Part shown: in pieces, positions 16,801 to 21,764 of the stretch
Layout of the letters: every line of letters begins with the position of its first letter
How positions within the stretch are numbered: the first letter of the stretch is position 1
Origin: a virus
IMG/VR virus record: IMGVR_UViG_3300027969_000354
Coordinates: 1-28,014 of that record
Reading direction: 5' to 3' (one strand)
DNA length: 28,014 nt
Translations under genes and position numbers: made by a program
The notes under the pieces: generated by a model
The model's database searches: none
What the model saw: only the letters and a program-made list of their open reading frames with translations
Told to the model about the DNA's origin: nothing

Positions 16801-17929
16801 CACCTAATTGATTTTTTACAAAGTCTCTGCTAATAAAAGTTTCACCAAATATTGCAGTAATTTTTTGATTAGTTGGAATAACCTTCTGTTCAGTCAATAT
16901 AATTACGGGGTCACCGTCGTCTTCACTAACATAATTAATTTTATAGAAATTATTTGTAATTACTGTAGTATCACCGCCGTCATAGGTAACATCATCAAAT
17001 GCTACGTTGTCATAGAAGTTAGTAAGTTTAGCAGTTGTTCCCGGTTTAAATCCATAAAACATTAATGTTCTGTTACGCAATGAATTAATTCCATCAATTT
17101 CTTTAAGTTTACTCAATGGCATACCGTGTACTTTTTCGAAAGGTAAAGTACACACAATGTCAACTGGATTATTACCGGGATATTTGATATTATCTTGGTC
17201 AGTTGCATAAGGGACAGTAAACGTCATAAAACCAGCATCAATGCCGTTATTATCCAATCCATAAATCTCTCTGCTAGTTAAGTTAACACGTGATGGATTT
17301 TTACCTGAAGTTCCAGGACTAGTTTGAATATAAAACTTATTTGGTTGTGATACATTAAATGTGTAGGTGCCACCACGTAGTAATGTTATTATTGGATTCT
17401 TACCCAAACTAATGTCATTGGCAGAAATAGAATAGTCTATTGACTGATTAGTAACAACATAATCTAATTTGTTATACAATAAACTAGTTTTTACATCCAC
17501 AACATCAGGACCATCAGGCAACCAATAGTATTGACTGAAGTTAACAAGTTTATCTAAATCTACAAAACTATCCCATGAATAGAATTGATTTGCAAATAGT
17601 TTAGAATGATTAATTACTGATCCATTTTCAGATACAAGTGCGTCAACTAATCCGGGGTATGTTAAAAAATCAACCGCAGTACTAGTATTAGTTTTAGTAA
17701 ATATTACACCTGGTTCAAACTGATAGTCTTGTCTAATTTTACTAGGTTCAACAATATAACTATCACTAGCAGTTAATCCATATTCGAATTTACGACCAAT
17801 ATATCCTTCAATTTTATCTAATTTAGGAGGTGTAACTAGTTGGTCTAGGGTAGCACCCAAGAATTGATTATTAGTTTCTGTTCTAAAAATCTCAGGAAGA
17901 AAATCAATTGTTCTAACTCTATTTGCCAT
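1814..17929 (-). CDS. Giant modular baseplate protein, 5371 residues, in the gp7 position
   Basis: One uninterrupted frame of 5371 residues. It follows gp6 after a five-base gap, with a weak GGA eight bases before the ATG. The opening (MANRVRTIDFLPEIFRTETN, then DWLPDG-like aromatic segments near residues 115-145) is one I associate with very large structural proteins of environmental T4-type phages. T4 gp7, the wedge protein encoded after gp6, has 1032 residues, so this is about five times longer. Visible parts include a Trp/Tyr-rich segment at about 1270-1320, a seven-blade FG-GAP-like region at about 2180-2890, a conserved-looking helical segment at about 3136-3226 (PSMYTEHNEPEAMYEKLLDS), and Gly/Thr-rich beta repeats at about 3540-4220. 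A second seven-blade region lies at about 4340-4655, and beta-sandwich repeats at about 4840-5330. No signal peptide or membrane segment is evident. Wedge or peripheral baseplate location is inferred from position; the module contents suggest surface contacts. Direct homology to gp7 is unproven. Confidence 0.85.
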   Translation of the reverse strand: MANRVRTIDFLPEIFRTETNNQFLGATLDQLVTPPKLDKIEGYIGRKFEYGLTASDSYIVEPSKIRQDYQFEPGVIFTKTNTSTAVDFLTYPGLVDALVSENGSVINHSKLFANQFYSWDSFVDLDKLVNFSQYYWLPDGPDVVDVKTSLLYNKLDYVVTNQSIDYSISANDISLGKNPIITLLRGGTYTFNVSQPNKFYIQTSPGTSGKNPSRVNLTSREIYGLDNNGIDAGFMTFTVPYATDQDNIKYPGNNPVDIVCTLPFEKVHGMPLSKLKEIDGINSLRNRTLMFYGFKPGTTAKLTNFYDNVAFDDVTYDGGDTTVITNNFYKINYVSEDDGDPVIILTEQKVIPTNQKITAIFGETFISRDFVKNQLGEILQLAQITADLDTLYYQDAVDPLKTGLIKLVEDNASHKINVEAEILGKKTYKSPFGVVFTNGMKINFVGSIFPESYKDKKYYVEGVGTGIELVPETDVLVPETFSQIVYKSYDNEGFDTSTFSERLNVPVVKDYITISRNAKNRNAWSRSNRWFHINVLKATALYSSGKISNAALNNADNRAKRPIIEFYPNLKLFNSGTMHKTFVDFIDTTTTNANTQVSGQTSYIPDGSLPLFDGATIVFTADNDVEVRNKIFTVRFRSITGSGSPIITLTNANKDVIVANEQVVSKRGTNNVGKTYYFNGSNWSYSQAKTLINQPPIFDVFDINGVSFSNQSYYQGSDFKGTKLFSYAIGTGTDDIILGFPIKYSSVANIGDINFNIDFNSDSFNFIKNFVSTTYNITDGYVHNYTSLTAYNRKIGWETAIGESFQYQAFEFEYTIGKSFSTLKFNILPVTSSPWPTVKVYFDSTELTSSQFTVKTSTTLNQTTVTLLFPPVVNTMMQVLIYSNDPLDSKAYFTIPSNLSNNPFNVDIPELSLGDLRGHYQSIYNNSRKITGDVFGANNFRDVGNLIPYSTKIIRNSAPMVKLAAFMRHPEYNLIDSLSFNAQEYVKFKQLMLSTVDQSEYFPTMSGGQMLDDVLQQIASYKQESDSFFWSDMLPARAPYISKIYTFNAFIDTSFFPLSKIYDFKNANYNSILVYSKNTVGGIDRYTQLIKDLDYTISSTQPKLQITKDLVAGDTIIVNEYNTTYGSYVPNTPSKLGLYPASRPSIVLDNSYLIPTYFIKGHDGSLTKLFGAYNNGYLEDFKDKVLLEFETRIYNNIKVSAPIPIKEDEIIPGYFRSTGNSIAEVQNIYSVNFLDWVGKNNIDFANNFYSSSEKFTWNYKNATDKTNKVITQGFWRGIYLWYYDTTTPHSTPWEMLGLTDKPSWWDARYGEAPYTSDNKVLWTDIEAGRINGTVNSRRARPGLSTILPVDSYGNLKNPFNTMVRDYSKAVFNTAWDVGDVGPAEYSYRRSSNWPFDLMKIIALLKPAKFFSLAQDIDLYTYSSEFNQFLLDGFLHGNKIPLLYGNGTAQHGYMNWIVDYVQRTGHIGHNKVTSLLNNLDVRLIYRIAGFTDKEYLNFYLEKTSTNSNNVSLLLPSESYNVMLYQNQPEFTIRYSSIIIQKTSANGYSVTGNSQTRSYFMTYTSDPDGTYKVIEVNGKKVNIPNNYSTVIKYVPYGTVFTTAQSLGEFITNYGRYLTDQGIQFDNQENEFILNWEQMVAEALYWVGANWEVGSLISINPVANCLVINKDSLIVQPLTAQDKNFILNQNLYAIHSSDLAILRDDTRFEVRPLNDGDTISYFTASLNSLEHGIVFDNVSLFNDTIFNKLTGLRQNRLFLRGQKTAEWNGTLNAQGFLLNQDNIENWSANVKYVKGSIVTHQNKYWMANKTVLASLTFNSNDWIETDYEKIQKGLLPNASTRASESALYYDIKNANLKNDGDLLGFSLIGYRPRDYLSASDLSDISQVNLYKSFLSEKGTKNAVNIAQNITLDVGQIKYDVYENWAIKTAEYGGITNHNFIEFKLNKTQLTGNPNIIGIVNDKPESGLLQTIPLYGLTNFGSVITDINILPRKPLDYFEKLPSAGYVNFNDIKMFSLSFDRLSVGTLTANDIFQGDYIWIADDYGSWKVTTPIPMGTINKHVNAISVNNNFNGTATFEFDFPHGLVKDDTFMIVNYDSSIDGFYRVNTVGGLTTVTVDLSLPSDTTSINSLGIASKFQTQRITTTKELSNLLLMNDGASQQKVWVDTDQNGKWAVLQKDLSYKYTNLLKRSGTQNFGNSVIFDKDLGIYIGDPGARTVYRYAYAKAGTYGVTSINANTYEYKESAYVNTAGFGTAMAKSDDVIIITSPGATNSYVYVGVLHPSTHKSFIVQQVITIAGKRVGDAVALSGDKKWLYLSSLTEAKVYVYRLDDNVIRVSAGFVLSSAIAIYATGFIVNGDQSDGLGHGDKVSFSNAIKAESYVIETSEYNLGTNKTTFYIEGNFKSLVATGTTVYKATYNYSSVTTLNVSDVIPAWSGSTPYSVGAVVFHSGNTYIAVGGSTNQNPSTQTVYWKVSNTGFGTTLSTNFDGSKVFISAPTLDFTPTLFNMGAVYVYNRIVQNITYVRDSIDWTDLTTKLAWSPANGISVSHNGQLLVPAIDYTTTANTVTFKYPFRVGAGDVVNISSGDFVFTQTLTPYDYRTSVRSSIAFGTGLDTNIFGNDVLVGAPFDISVDNYEGAVYRYTHEGKKYGTITGVNAVTLVSTATILINGTVVVLPSTGLNNIVTAINQAGILNVIATAIDETKLQISLRDPKLGRLNDKLTITVFNKSVLDSLGIKEYTQTQTIREVHNTTNPTQFGYSIKFNEYNSVAISAPVANRFAATTFDFIDDSKSNNDTYFDNNFTRFIDSFANAGAVFVYDYIAEYNESLSNLGSYVFAQSCNDLITNIGPSAFYGRQLAFSEYTLVVGIPDNYSGDGFNGRVVAYKNLTNKPNWNIFRKSNDVVDVDRLSGVQIYDNDTNERSQSLDYIDPLQGKLLGVVMENLDYVDSIDPAGYNTDVRNHNLVWSSEYIGKLWFDTSSTRFVNYHQEDTVYNSRYWGTVFPDSVVSVYTWVESDVTPVNYTGTGTPYDLESYTTTVEVDNAGSLVLKYYYWVKNTNVIQSTKGKTLSDTILELYIANPITSGVPFFAAYKPNVFGLYNASDFITDLTSSLYIGFSSGSNETPAYNEYKLIRAGYEDDFIAGIPSMYTEHNEPEAMYEKLLDSLAGMDSQGRVVPDITLPKLMQTGTAYRPRQSMFKNRLKALANYFGYANTVLKQYPIAEFKTPSLLGSSNSESSTVRAPTFFTIAGVDFDTTKYWEYIYWWAEGYSVNTKIDVEVSKYYGLATLIPYLGMIAGVTMNSDGKREVYVYNGKSWDRIGLEQGTIQIKESLWNYSGYKIGFDSNFFDLDAYDSYPSMETRYIIRALNEQIYTETLRIHRNKSLILLFEYIVSENTTSQNNLTWLNKTSLVDVQHTLRELAQDKNYKRDNQVFLEGFINEVKPYRVVIKEFLLKYTKAESFTGQVTDFDLPGRYSVTTDRFITPNLVFDSVRATGQVLPTDAIWTDSLYSDWYSNYGISLTGSANNPITSLEIYLDKISDVLYVDDAFGLPVTGRIKIDNEYINYSQIDREKGKLYSLTRGAGDSDVANHIPGTIVYIDLPGVVLLDSGRDYIDPPQISAVIDSTIYPAPTRPATLIPVMSGGKVIDITVTDPGLGYTTKPDIVIQASITILFDSANINYNDNTININAVSLLTGDAVKYIKSLTSLGISGLQNKKYYYVRVISTDSLFYKKSVIALYTTKNNAMIDSRRVNLAESINSINNKLEVSARAVPIVSNTPTRELTSTLKFDRTSYRTKVEEWTSGEYYGSVVTNNGVESSLDLSVNYAIPYPGLTGVATHPGSATDGTGAIFTIYNILFGLSYDAEITFAGASYDVGDIITISGANLSGISSTNNCVLTVTTISNVGGITSVTVAGTPSTVTRASIQQAVLPITNVSSINATIASTTNGIIYGNQFAAAGTINGLFISGMVLSGGTIPANSVHITKVVTAKFTAEIFGTSSVKILTGTLPKIGMLVTGFTIPANTFVISVSSEYVELSNIIRITPAVQFIDFTGVIYDLNTTVTTQLNVAITGTSGDSVATLNYSVTNLQPGQIKGLQLYFYKIINPYTYVDSRPGGATIKVFKPNFSAQNITNKYFIQIIDPGTIYANGDVIVINGSNLGGVNGINDAKITVKLADYITNEISVYELNGVAVNSFEKYYVKPISQTQVALFYDTSLVRPVPNHAFTFLSGDYAYIPEPIYITSGHTRSPYSLVTFNNTLYRCMVSNNDIAFDFNKWEEVRSDEFDLNALDRIMGFYNPTDNMPGKNLPMLVSGIDYPNNTYFGQPFDDLVNELDTVLKDQIFYPSNINLRGIIVAEQNLLVAIGDTESYSIILLSHDTGVTWTMKQISKNVLNVQDIRYDEGHYVIVTSNIHSPVVTSNDLENWVSVGEFTPYDTNKFDDVGYDSSSISAPKDKLYSVIYNNNFYIAVGDELLISPDSYTWSVQYSFRSSLPQQFKRVAYVSSAFFDGYIATGLGTITNTTVNGYTSLVSTSKTFRSLNGLDWEEILPRVVSTGLNVVLSSGTAIVLAGDNYQVFTSTNSHAWDPASIDGTAKTSNLLNGIYANGMFVIVGDDGTIITSPDGIIWSEVVSNTTKTLTAITYSDDNWIIVGSDATILRSTDAVIWQNVSLIKTEENFYQIKGDPFISGYGPEELVPGVLTDTLTMTVTTRPGSTWLVEDYPFNGFTVKKFIHALTDLPIDFSLITENPAHVALYLMDSSTKLGFRIYQDITPTTSNSYSYSINWITQSITLSALDGVSLYDNTKYLQIEVYEFGNGNQEVRSNSQNLPLRIDPVTGYSEIWLGYAYAPEIYATPVVYLNGNPLIYEDDYKISTTASKEAKLLFTTTYHSETDYLSFAIMGLEINSKQNSFSIPQTQVFEVAPSITELVLTNFVGLSSDGYTNDVDAIVEYNGVRLIPTIQYTIAVDPNSEIGTVTLLFNPASGEDLISVTTFHDTRDQYLLTENINTLQVTPLLTVNTDKGELTLIVTTVPEFVTGDLITIDGINGTTQLNGNEYYVRLMTPVTEDAITYQPIKLFYDVLLAKPVTGKILTSYVSGGYIWKSDTTHEINQPDLTLTNINRLFVTINGYKVDNSRLKLKSGNKLNILEPITTGDVVLITSMITNATPNQLVYVNHIDKNGEQSIYRANTGVRTWLTKNLEVLDSQIYVEDVAKLLDLVKTTVVAATINENVACLVNYAVETIKEISVYNISTLTQISTENITLAIKNSRPVIYIAKGASEGDNLEVSLRLGNTINIGGEIITFKKVNTETNTISGITRGVDGSGARLMHSEYTMVYGVKLTNTLFNFYYNRTWNSEDYSVEGDPLQVSDSFPANFLQVGTE
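1940..2085 (-). repeat. Module with the I-x-x-E-x-I-x-F/Y ... TRG pattern, copy 2 (giant protein, about residues 5283-5330)
   Basis: The translated segment has INIGGEIITFKKVN followed by ISGITRGVDGSGA, a histidine, and then MVYGV. It matches a segment at 7150-7305 with IKIDNEYINYSQID, then YSLTRGAGDSDVANH and GTIVYID. The shared order (I-x-x-E-x-I-x-aromatic, TRG, G, A, H, V-Y) suggests a duplicated small beta domain, common in phage fibre and baseplate proteins. Confidence 0.5.
2475..3400 (-). repeat. Three C-terminal beta-sandwich motif repeats in the giant protein (about residues 4843-5152)
   Basis: Three segments share the pattern V-x-x-N-G-x-x-L followed by a D/Q-Y step, then a hydrophobic strand and G-D/E-x-hydrophobic. 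They begin PVVYLNGNPLIYEDDYK (about residue 4843), AIVEYNGVRLIPTIQYTI (about 4935) and LFVTINGYKVDNSRLKL (about 5111). Comparable copies occur further upstream at about residues 837, 1072 and 2540. I recognise this as a small beta-sandwich type seen in phage fibres and baseplate proteins. Boundaries are approximate. Confidence 0.5.
3960..4910 (-). other. Second predicted seven-bladed propeller (WD/BNR-like) inside the giant protein
   Basis: At about residues 4340-4655 a unit recurs with a hydrophobic strand ending in V/A-G-D or similar, then T-I-hydrophobic, S/T-x-D/N, and an aromatic W. Clear examples are NGMFVIVGDDGTIITSPDG with IIWSEV, DDNWIIVGSDATILRSTDA with VIWQNV, and NNFYIAVGDELLISPDS with YTWSVQ. 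I count seven units, the usual number for a closed propeller. Such BNR/sialidase-like or photosystem-assembly-like repeats occur in carbohydrate-binding phage proteins. Fold and sugar binding are inferred. Confidence 0.6.
5105..5250 (-). other. CBM5/12-like module 3 in the giant protein (about residues 4228-4275)
   Basis: The segment runs from SPYSLVTFNNTLYRCMVS to FDFNKWEEV. The spacing Y-S-x-x-hydrophobic-V/T-x-x-x-x-x-Y followed by a late W matches small chitin-binding-type modules. Two sister segments occur at 12455-12595 and 10525-10660. Confidence 0.4.
5850..6110 (-). repeat. Tandem I-P-A-N beta repeat in the giant protein (about residues 3940-4030)
   Basis: Two consecutive units share G-M-x-x-x-G-x-x-I-P-A-N-x-V/F: ISGMVLSGGTIPANSVHIT and KIGMLVTGFTIPANTFVIS. 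This unit type is frequent in repetitive phage structural proteins. No separate function can be assigned. Confidence 0.5.
7150..7305 (-). repeat. Module with the I-x-x-E-x-I-x-F/Y ... TRG pattern, copy 1 (giant protein, about residues 3543-3593)
   Basis: First copy of the duplicated small beta domain described at 1940-2085, with IKIDNEYINYSQID, YSLTRGAGDSDVANH and GTIVYID. It is directly followed by a G-x-G-Y-T-x-x-P type beta segment (DITVTDPGLGYTTKP at about residue 3640). Confidence 0.5.
9735..9999 (-). other. Flagellin/hook IN-motif-like module inserted between propeller blades (about residues 2644-2731)
   Basis: The segment contains ATILINGTVVVLPSTG, then LNNIVTAINQAG, then VIATAIDETKLQISL. 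This order (T-I-x-I-N-G, a helix with I-x-x-A-I-N, then V-x-A and L-x-I) matches the pattern of the flagellin hook IN motif known from flagellar cap and hook-associated proteins and from some phage proteins. Assigned from the motif by eye only. Confidence 0.5.
10525..10660 (-). other. CBM5/12-like module 2 in the giant protein (about residues 2424-2468)
   Basis: The segment reads AWSGSTPYSVGAVVFHSGNT, then YIAV, N-P-S-T and YWKV. W, Y-x-x-G-x-x-V, a strand with Y-x-A, N-P and a final W are the hallmarks of chitin-binding type 3 / CBM5/12 modules. It sits between blades 3 and 4 of the FG-GAP-like propeller. Confidence 0.55.
12455..12595 (-). other. CBM5/12-like module 1 in the giant protein (about residues 1778-1825)
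   Basis: The segment reads NWSANVKYVKGSIVTHQNKY, then WMAN and FNSNDWIE. It has the same W, Y-x-x-G-x-x-V, Y/W-x-A and final W framework as the module at 10525-10660. Confidence 0.5.
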
Positions 17930-17934
17930 TATTA

Positions 17935-20900
17935 TTATCCGCTAATTGTTTGAAATTCATTTGCTGTCAACGATGTTATTACCTGTATATCTGATACTTG
18001 TAAAGCACTTACAAATATTTCATTTGGTGCGCTACGAATTTCATATAAATCTCCAAATTTTAATGTTGAGTCTTTTGGAATTAATATGGCTGATCCAATT
18101 AAGTCACCCAATTCACTATGCAAATATGCACTTAGTTCACTGAAATAAAACGTGTCGCCAAAATCCCAATTACTTATATCAAAATAGTTGTTAATTGCAT
18201 TCACTACAGCAATACTTATTTCACTTTCACTTGCTGTGGTTTTACTTGCTTTGATAACCTTAATAGTAGCTTGTAATTGCGGGTCTGCTTTCATTCCAAA
18301 CAATGGTTTAAATTTTACGCTGTTTAAAATAACACTGTCACTTAACATTTTATAATCTTCAATCTTACCATAAGATTGTGATAACTCATTAATAGTGGGC
18401 ATAGTTGGTTCGAGTACTTTATTTGTTGTATCAGTAATCCATTGACGATACTGTGTATAATATGATTGTGTAACTAGATACATATCAATAATGTTTGTAG
18501 TAGCTGGATTGATTCTACCAGTATTACTACTATTGTGTTTGTATTGAAAGTACAAGCCCTGACGCCCTGAATATGTGCTAATGTTTGTTAGCACATTTAA
18601 TTTTAATATATTTGCAGAAGTTGCGTCATTGACTGATTGATAAAATACTTTGTCATCAGTTGCATAGAATTTCTGCCCAAGTGGATATTCGTATTTTATA
18701 GATTGAATTTGCACTACATTATTAAATATAGTTACAATCTCAGTGCTTGGGATAATTCTAAATTTGTTTAATAAATTACTGTCTATAATCTTTTCAACAA
18801 ACACATAATTTTTTAGTCCTTGACCATAACCAGTAACATAATTAAAGAAATCTGGATTGCTAATAATCTTATTGTTAGCAGGATCAATAACACTTACTTC
18901 AATTGAGTAATCATCAACATAACCATCGGCTTCTACTGGTTGACCTACTACTGCTAATGTAACGTCATCCCCAAAGTTTGCATTTGATCCGGGCAATGAG
19001 TTTGTTTTTAAGACTTTAACCGTGTCATATAATGACTTCCCTGACAACGGATCATAAATGATTTTACTTCTGTCAAACGAAAAACGTGTATCATTAGCAC
19101 TACCAAAATAATATGCTAACGCTTTGTTAGTCACTGAATATATTCCATCTCCTATACTTTTGAAATTAACCAAAAAGGTAGTTGCATTATAATCAGAAAT
19201 AGACCAACGTCTTGTGTCTGATATTGATAATGAGTTATCATAGTTCAAAGAGAAGCTTTGATTATTAATACAGCGAGCAATAGCATTTTGAATTATTGCG
19301 CTGGGGACGATATTATCAAATACCGGAATAATAATTGATACTAGTGCGCCGGTTGGTATATTGTGACTTAGTGTCACAGGACCTAATCCATTGTACAAAT
19401 TACCAACGCCGCCGTTGTATCCATCATCAATAACATTAACAATTGATGTCCATATATAAGTTAAGTCACCGGGTCCAGGTAACTTTGGTACTAGTCTATT
19501 GTTTTGAAATACAAAACCCCCGGGTGCAACAAACTTAATCAATGCTCCGGTTGTTGCATACTTCATATTAGTTCCGCTATAGATACCCACAGGAATAGCA
19601 GTGCCTATACTGACCAATTTGAAATAACCAGTAATATTAGTAGAATTAAAAGACGTTTGCTTCCAAGAAACGTCAGTTACTGTATACCTAGATGCATTGA
19701 TAACATAGTATTGTTGCATTCTACGACTAGATAAGATAGATAATAACTTATTAGTTAAGAAACTAATAACACTAGTAGTGCCTCTATCTAAATTAAGAGG
19801 TTGAAATTCATCATTTTGTTTAAAATATAATGCGCCATCTTCTGCAAATGAATTTACACTTGAGTATTTTGCAGTTGGGTCAAGCAAGTCAAAATTACGT
19901 GATGTGCCAATGCTACTGCGATTTAATGCTTTGCTTTTTAATACACTACTGTATAATGTCTTTGGAAATACATTATAATCTTCACCATTAACCATACGAT
20001 TCTGAGAATAAAATCTTGTCGGGGCACGTAGCTTAATATCAGCAATGCTTTCACGTGCTTGTGCATTAGTTACTGGTTGTGTCAATTGTAACGTGATGGT
20101 GAGTGTTTCAACTCTAGCAGTTTTACTAACATAGCTAAATGAAACAGTAGTTCCCTGAATGTCACTTGGATCAATGTTATATTGTAATGAATTACCAGTT
20201 CTATAGTATGCTCTGAAATTACCAATTGGGATTTCACCAAATACGCCGTCACCAAATACATAACTAACTTGGTCATTGAAACGTGAATCAACTGAAAACA
20301 GATTCATTTCCTTTAATGCGTTATTGTATATACTATCTACCTGAATCCATTCTGTTAATGCCCCTGTTACAGGGTCAACTTTGAACAACCAAGTGTCAGT
20401 ATCATTAATACCTTCAGTGTTAATGTCTACTACTTGGTTGGATATTTTTTGTGTCAATGAAAAAGATTGACTTTTTAATGTGCCTTGCTTAAAGTACATG
20501 AAGAAGCCTGTGTTTGCACTTCCATAACCCAAGTTATCATTTCTGTACAACATGTTAAATATTCCATTTGCTTTAGGAGACATTTCATATACATATTCTT
20601 GACCTGCACTACTTGAACTGATTAACTCAAAATTCATTGCAGTGCCATTAATATTTTGTGTAAACCCAATCGCAGGTAATGCATTAGTGGGAATCTTTAA
20701 ACTATACTCGCTTGTTTTAACGCCCAATACTGTTTGCGTATTACCGGGGCGTCCAATGCGCTGTGAAGTAACTAGTGCCGCGTTCAATATCGTATTAAAT
20801 TGTTCTTGCCAATTACCATTTGACGGGTCATTCCATAGTACGGTTGTACCGCTAAGATTAATACCATTAATATCATTAATGTTTTCTGTTGTTGCTAAAC

Positions 20901-21264
20901 TAACAACTTTTAGAAAACCTTGGGCAGATAGATTACGCTTTGGGCTATATCCAACTAAATTAGCTAATTTGATAACGCTATCACGGCGTTCTGCTGTATC
21001 AATAAAGTTTTCACGGGTATTCAAATCATCACGGAAACTCAAGCCTTGACCCATAAATGCAATCAAGTCTAGTAATGCAATATACTCACTAGATTCAACA
21101 TAATCATTGAATGTCTCAGGGTAGTAGGTTTTTAGATAATCTACGAAAGTTTTACGTAGGGTTTCATAGTCATAGCTTTGGAAATCAGCCTGACTAAAGG
21201 TTTTATAGATAGTTTTCCAGTCATTGGAACCAAATATTGTTGATTGTCTAGAACTTGTGGCCAT
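17935..21264 (-). CDS. 6: Baseplate wedge protein gp6-like (baseplate J family), 1109 residues
   Basis: In T4, gp6 forms the inner ring of wedges around the hub and joins neighbouring wedges. The family signature here includes KLANLVGYSPKRNLSAQG at about residues 98-115, the central segment RFYSQNRMVNGEDYNVFPK at about 415-433, and a C-terminal block with AINNYFDISNWDFGDTFYFS then LSAYLHSELG at about 1025-1060, typical of baseplate J/gp6 proteins. T4 gp6 has 660 residues; the extra length lies mainly between about 510 and 900, where the sequence is beta-rich. The start is supported by AAGAGA at 21275-21280, ten bases upstream, and a GATAAATA octamer before that. The next gene, the giant protein, begins five bases after its stop. 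Confidence 0.9.
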   Translation of the reverse strand: MATSSRQSTIFGSNDWKTIYKTFSQADFQSYDYETLRKTFVDYLKTYYPETFNDYVESSEYIALLDLIAFMGQGLSFRDDLNTRENFIDTAERRDSVIKLANLVGYSPKRNLSAQGFLKVVSLATTENINDINGINLSGTTVLWNDPSNGNWQEQFNTILNAALVTSQRIGRPGNTQTVLGVKTSEYSLKIPTNALPAIGFTQNINGTAMNFELISSSSAGQEYVYEMSPKANGIFNMLYRNDNLGYGSANTGFFMYFKQGTLKSQSFSLTQKISNQVVDINTEGINDTDTWLFKVDPVTGALTEWIQVDSIYNNALKEMNLFSVDSRFNDQVSYVFGDGVFGEIPIGNFRAYYRTGNSLQYNIDPSDIQGTTVSFSYVSKTARVETLTITLQLTQPVTNAQARESIADIKLRAPTRFYSQNRMVNGEDYNVFPKTLYSSVLKSKALNRSSIGTSRNFDLLDPTAKYSSVNSFAEDGALYFKQNDEFQPLNLDRGTTSVISFLTNKLLSILSSRRMQQYYVINASRYTVTDVSWKQTSFNSTNITGYFKLVSIGTAIPVGIYSGTNMKYATTGALIKFVAPGGFVFQNNRLVPKLPGPGDLTYIWTSIVNVIDDGYNGGVGNLYNGLGPVTLSHNIPTGALVSIIIPVFDNIVPSAIIQNAIARCINNQSFSLNYDNSLSISDTRRWSISDYNATTFLVNFKSIGDGIYSVTNKALAYYFGSANDTRFSFDRSKIIYDPLSGKSLYDTVKVLKTNSLPGSNANFGDDVTLAVVGQPVEADGYVDDYSIEVSVIDPANNKIISNPDFFNYVTGYGQGLKNYVFVEKIIDSNLLNKFRIIPSTEIVTIFNNVVQIQSIKYEYPLGQKFYATDDKVFYQSVNDATSANILKLNVLTNISTYSGRQGLYFQYKHNSSNTGRINPATTNIIDMYLVTQSYYTQYRQWITDTTNKVLEPTMPTINELSQSYGKIEDYKMLSDSVILNSVKFKPLFGMKADPQLQATIKVIKASKTTASESEISIAVVNAINNYFDISNWDFGDTFYFSELSAYLHSELGDLIGSAILIPKDSTLKFGDLYEIRSAPNEIFVSALQVSDIQVITSLTANEFQTISG

Positions 21265-21285
21265 ATAAGTAGTATCTCTTTAATA

Positions 21286-21293
21286 TATTTATC
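21286..21293 (-). promoter_or_regulatory. Late-promoter-like octamer GATAAATA before gp6
   Basis: The minus-strand octamer GATAAATA lies in the 48-base gap between gp25 and gp6, the longest gap in the cluster. Initiation a few bases downstream would give a leader of roughly 15 bases carrying the AAGAGA ribosome-binding site of gp6. Seven of eight bases match the T4 late element. The promoter role is inferred. Confidence 0.55.
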
Positions 21294-21312
21294 GTTGTAA
21301 AAATACCGGTTT

Positions 21313-21762
21313 TTAAGACAATGATGCAGTATTTGTTTCTTGGTTGAACAGAATGGCAATGTCTCTTACTTGATTTGCCGGGCTCACCGCCAATTCAATT
21401 GACGCCACAATTCCATTTTCTTTAGCATATATTGTCACGTTATTAAGAATAATTCTAGGATCTAATCTAGCTACACGAATTAATTCTTCTTTTAATTGAG
21501 TAGTAGTTTCATGGTCATTTGGTTCAAAAATAAAGTTCCATAGATTAGTGCCATATGACGGTTTACCGGGTTTAGAACCTTGCGGAATATTAAGTGCATT
21601 TAAGAAATTCAATATAACAGCCTCATCATCAACGACTGAATATTTAGTTGATGATACTGTTGACCGGCCAGCATTAGTAGTATAGTCAACTAGTCCAGTA
21701 GGAATGTTAATTGAGCGGGAAGCATTAACGTTTTGTGTAGAGAAACCTTTGTATATTGTCAT
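21313..21762 (-). CDS. 25: Baseplate wedge/sheath initiator gp25-like
   Basis: A 149-residue protein of the gp25 family, which in T4 and type VI secretion (TssE) sits in the baseplate core and starts sheath assembly. The family core is visible: PSYGTNLWNFIFEP at about residues 68-81, a helix ELIRVARLDPRI at about 93-104 in which LDPR corresponds to the conserved EPR motif, and a final strand with VRDIAILF. T4 gp25 has 132 residues; here the N-terminal extension is a little longer. A strong AAAGGGA at 21768-21774, five bases from the ATG, lies inside the last codons of the gp5 gene, whose stop is two bases upstream. The order gp5, gp25, gp6 supports the assignment. Confidence 0.92.
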   Translation of the reverse strand: MTIYKGFSTQNVNASRSINIPTGLVDYTTNAGRSTVSSTKYSVVDDEAVILNFLNALNIPQGSKPGKPSYGTNLWNFIFEPNDHETTTQLKEELIRVARLDPRIILNNVTIYAKENGIVASIELAVSPANQVRDIAILFNQETNTASLS

Positions 21763-21764
21763 TT

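Noticed and set aside
20642-21049. Plus-strand 135-residue open frame opposite gp6
   Set aside because: It lies wholly inside a strongly supported gp6 coding region and shows no recognisable domain.
21298-21315. Dyad around ACCGGT at the end of gp25 as a possible terminator
   Set aside because: The dyad has essentially no loop, mismatched arms and A/T flanks, so a stable terminator hairpin is unlikely.
21141-21359. Minus-strand 72-residue frame spanning the gp25-gp6 junction
   Set aside because: It overlaps the ends of both well-supported genes and the promoter-like gap in another frame.
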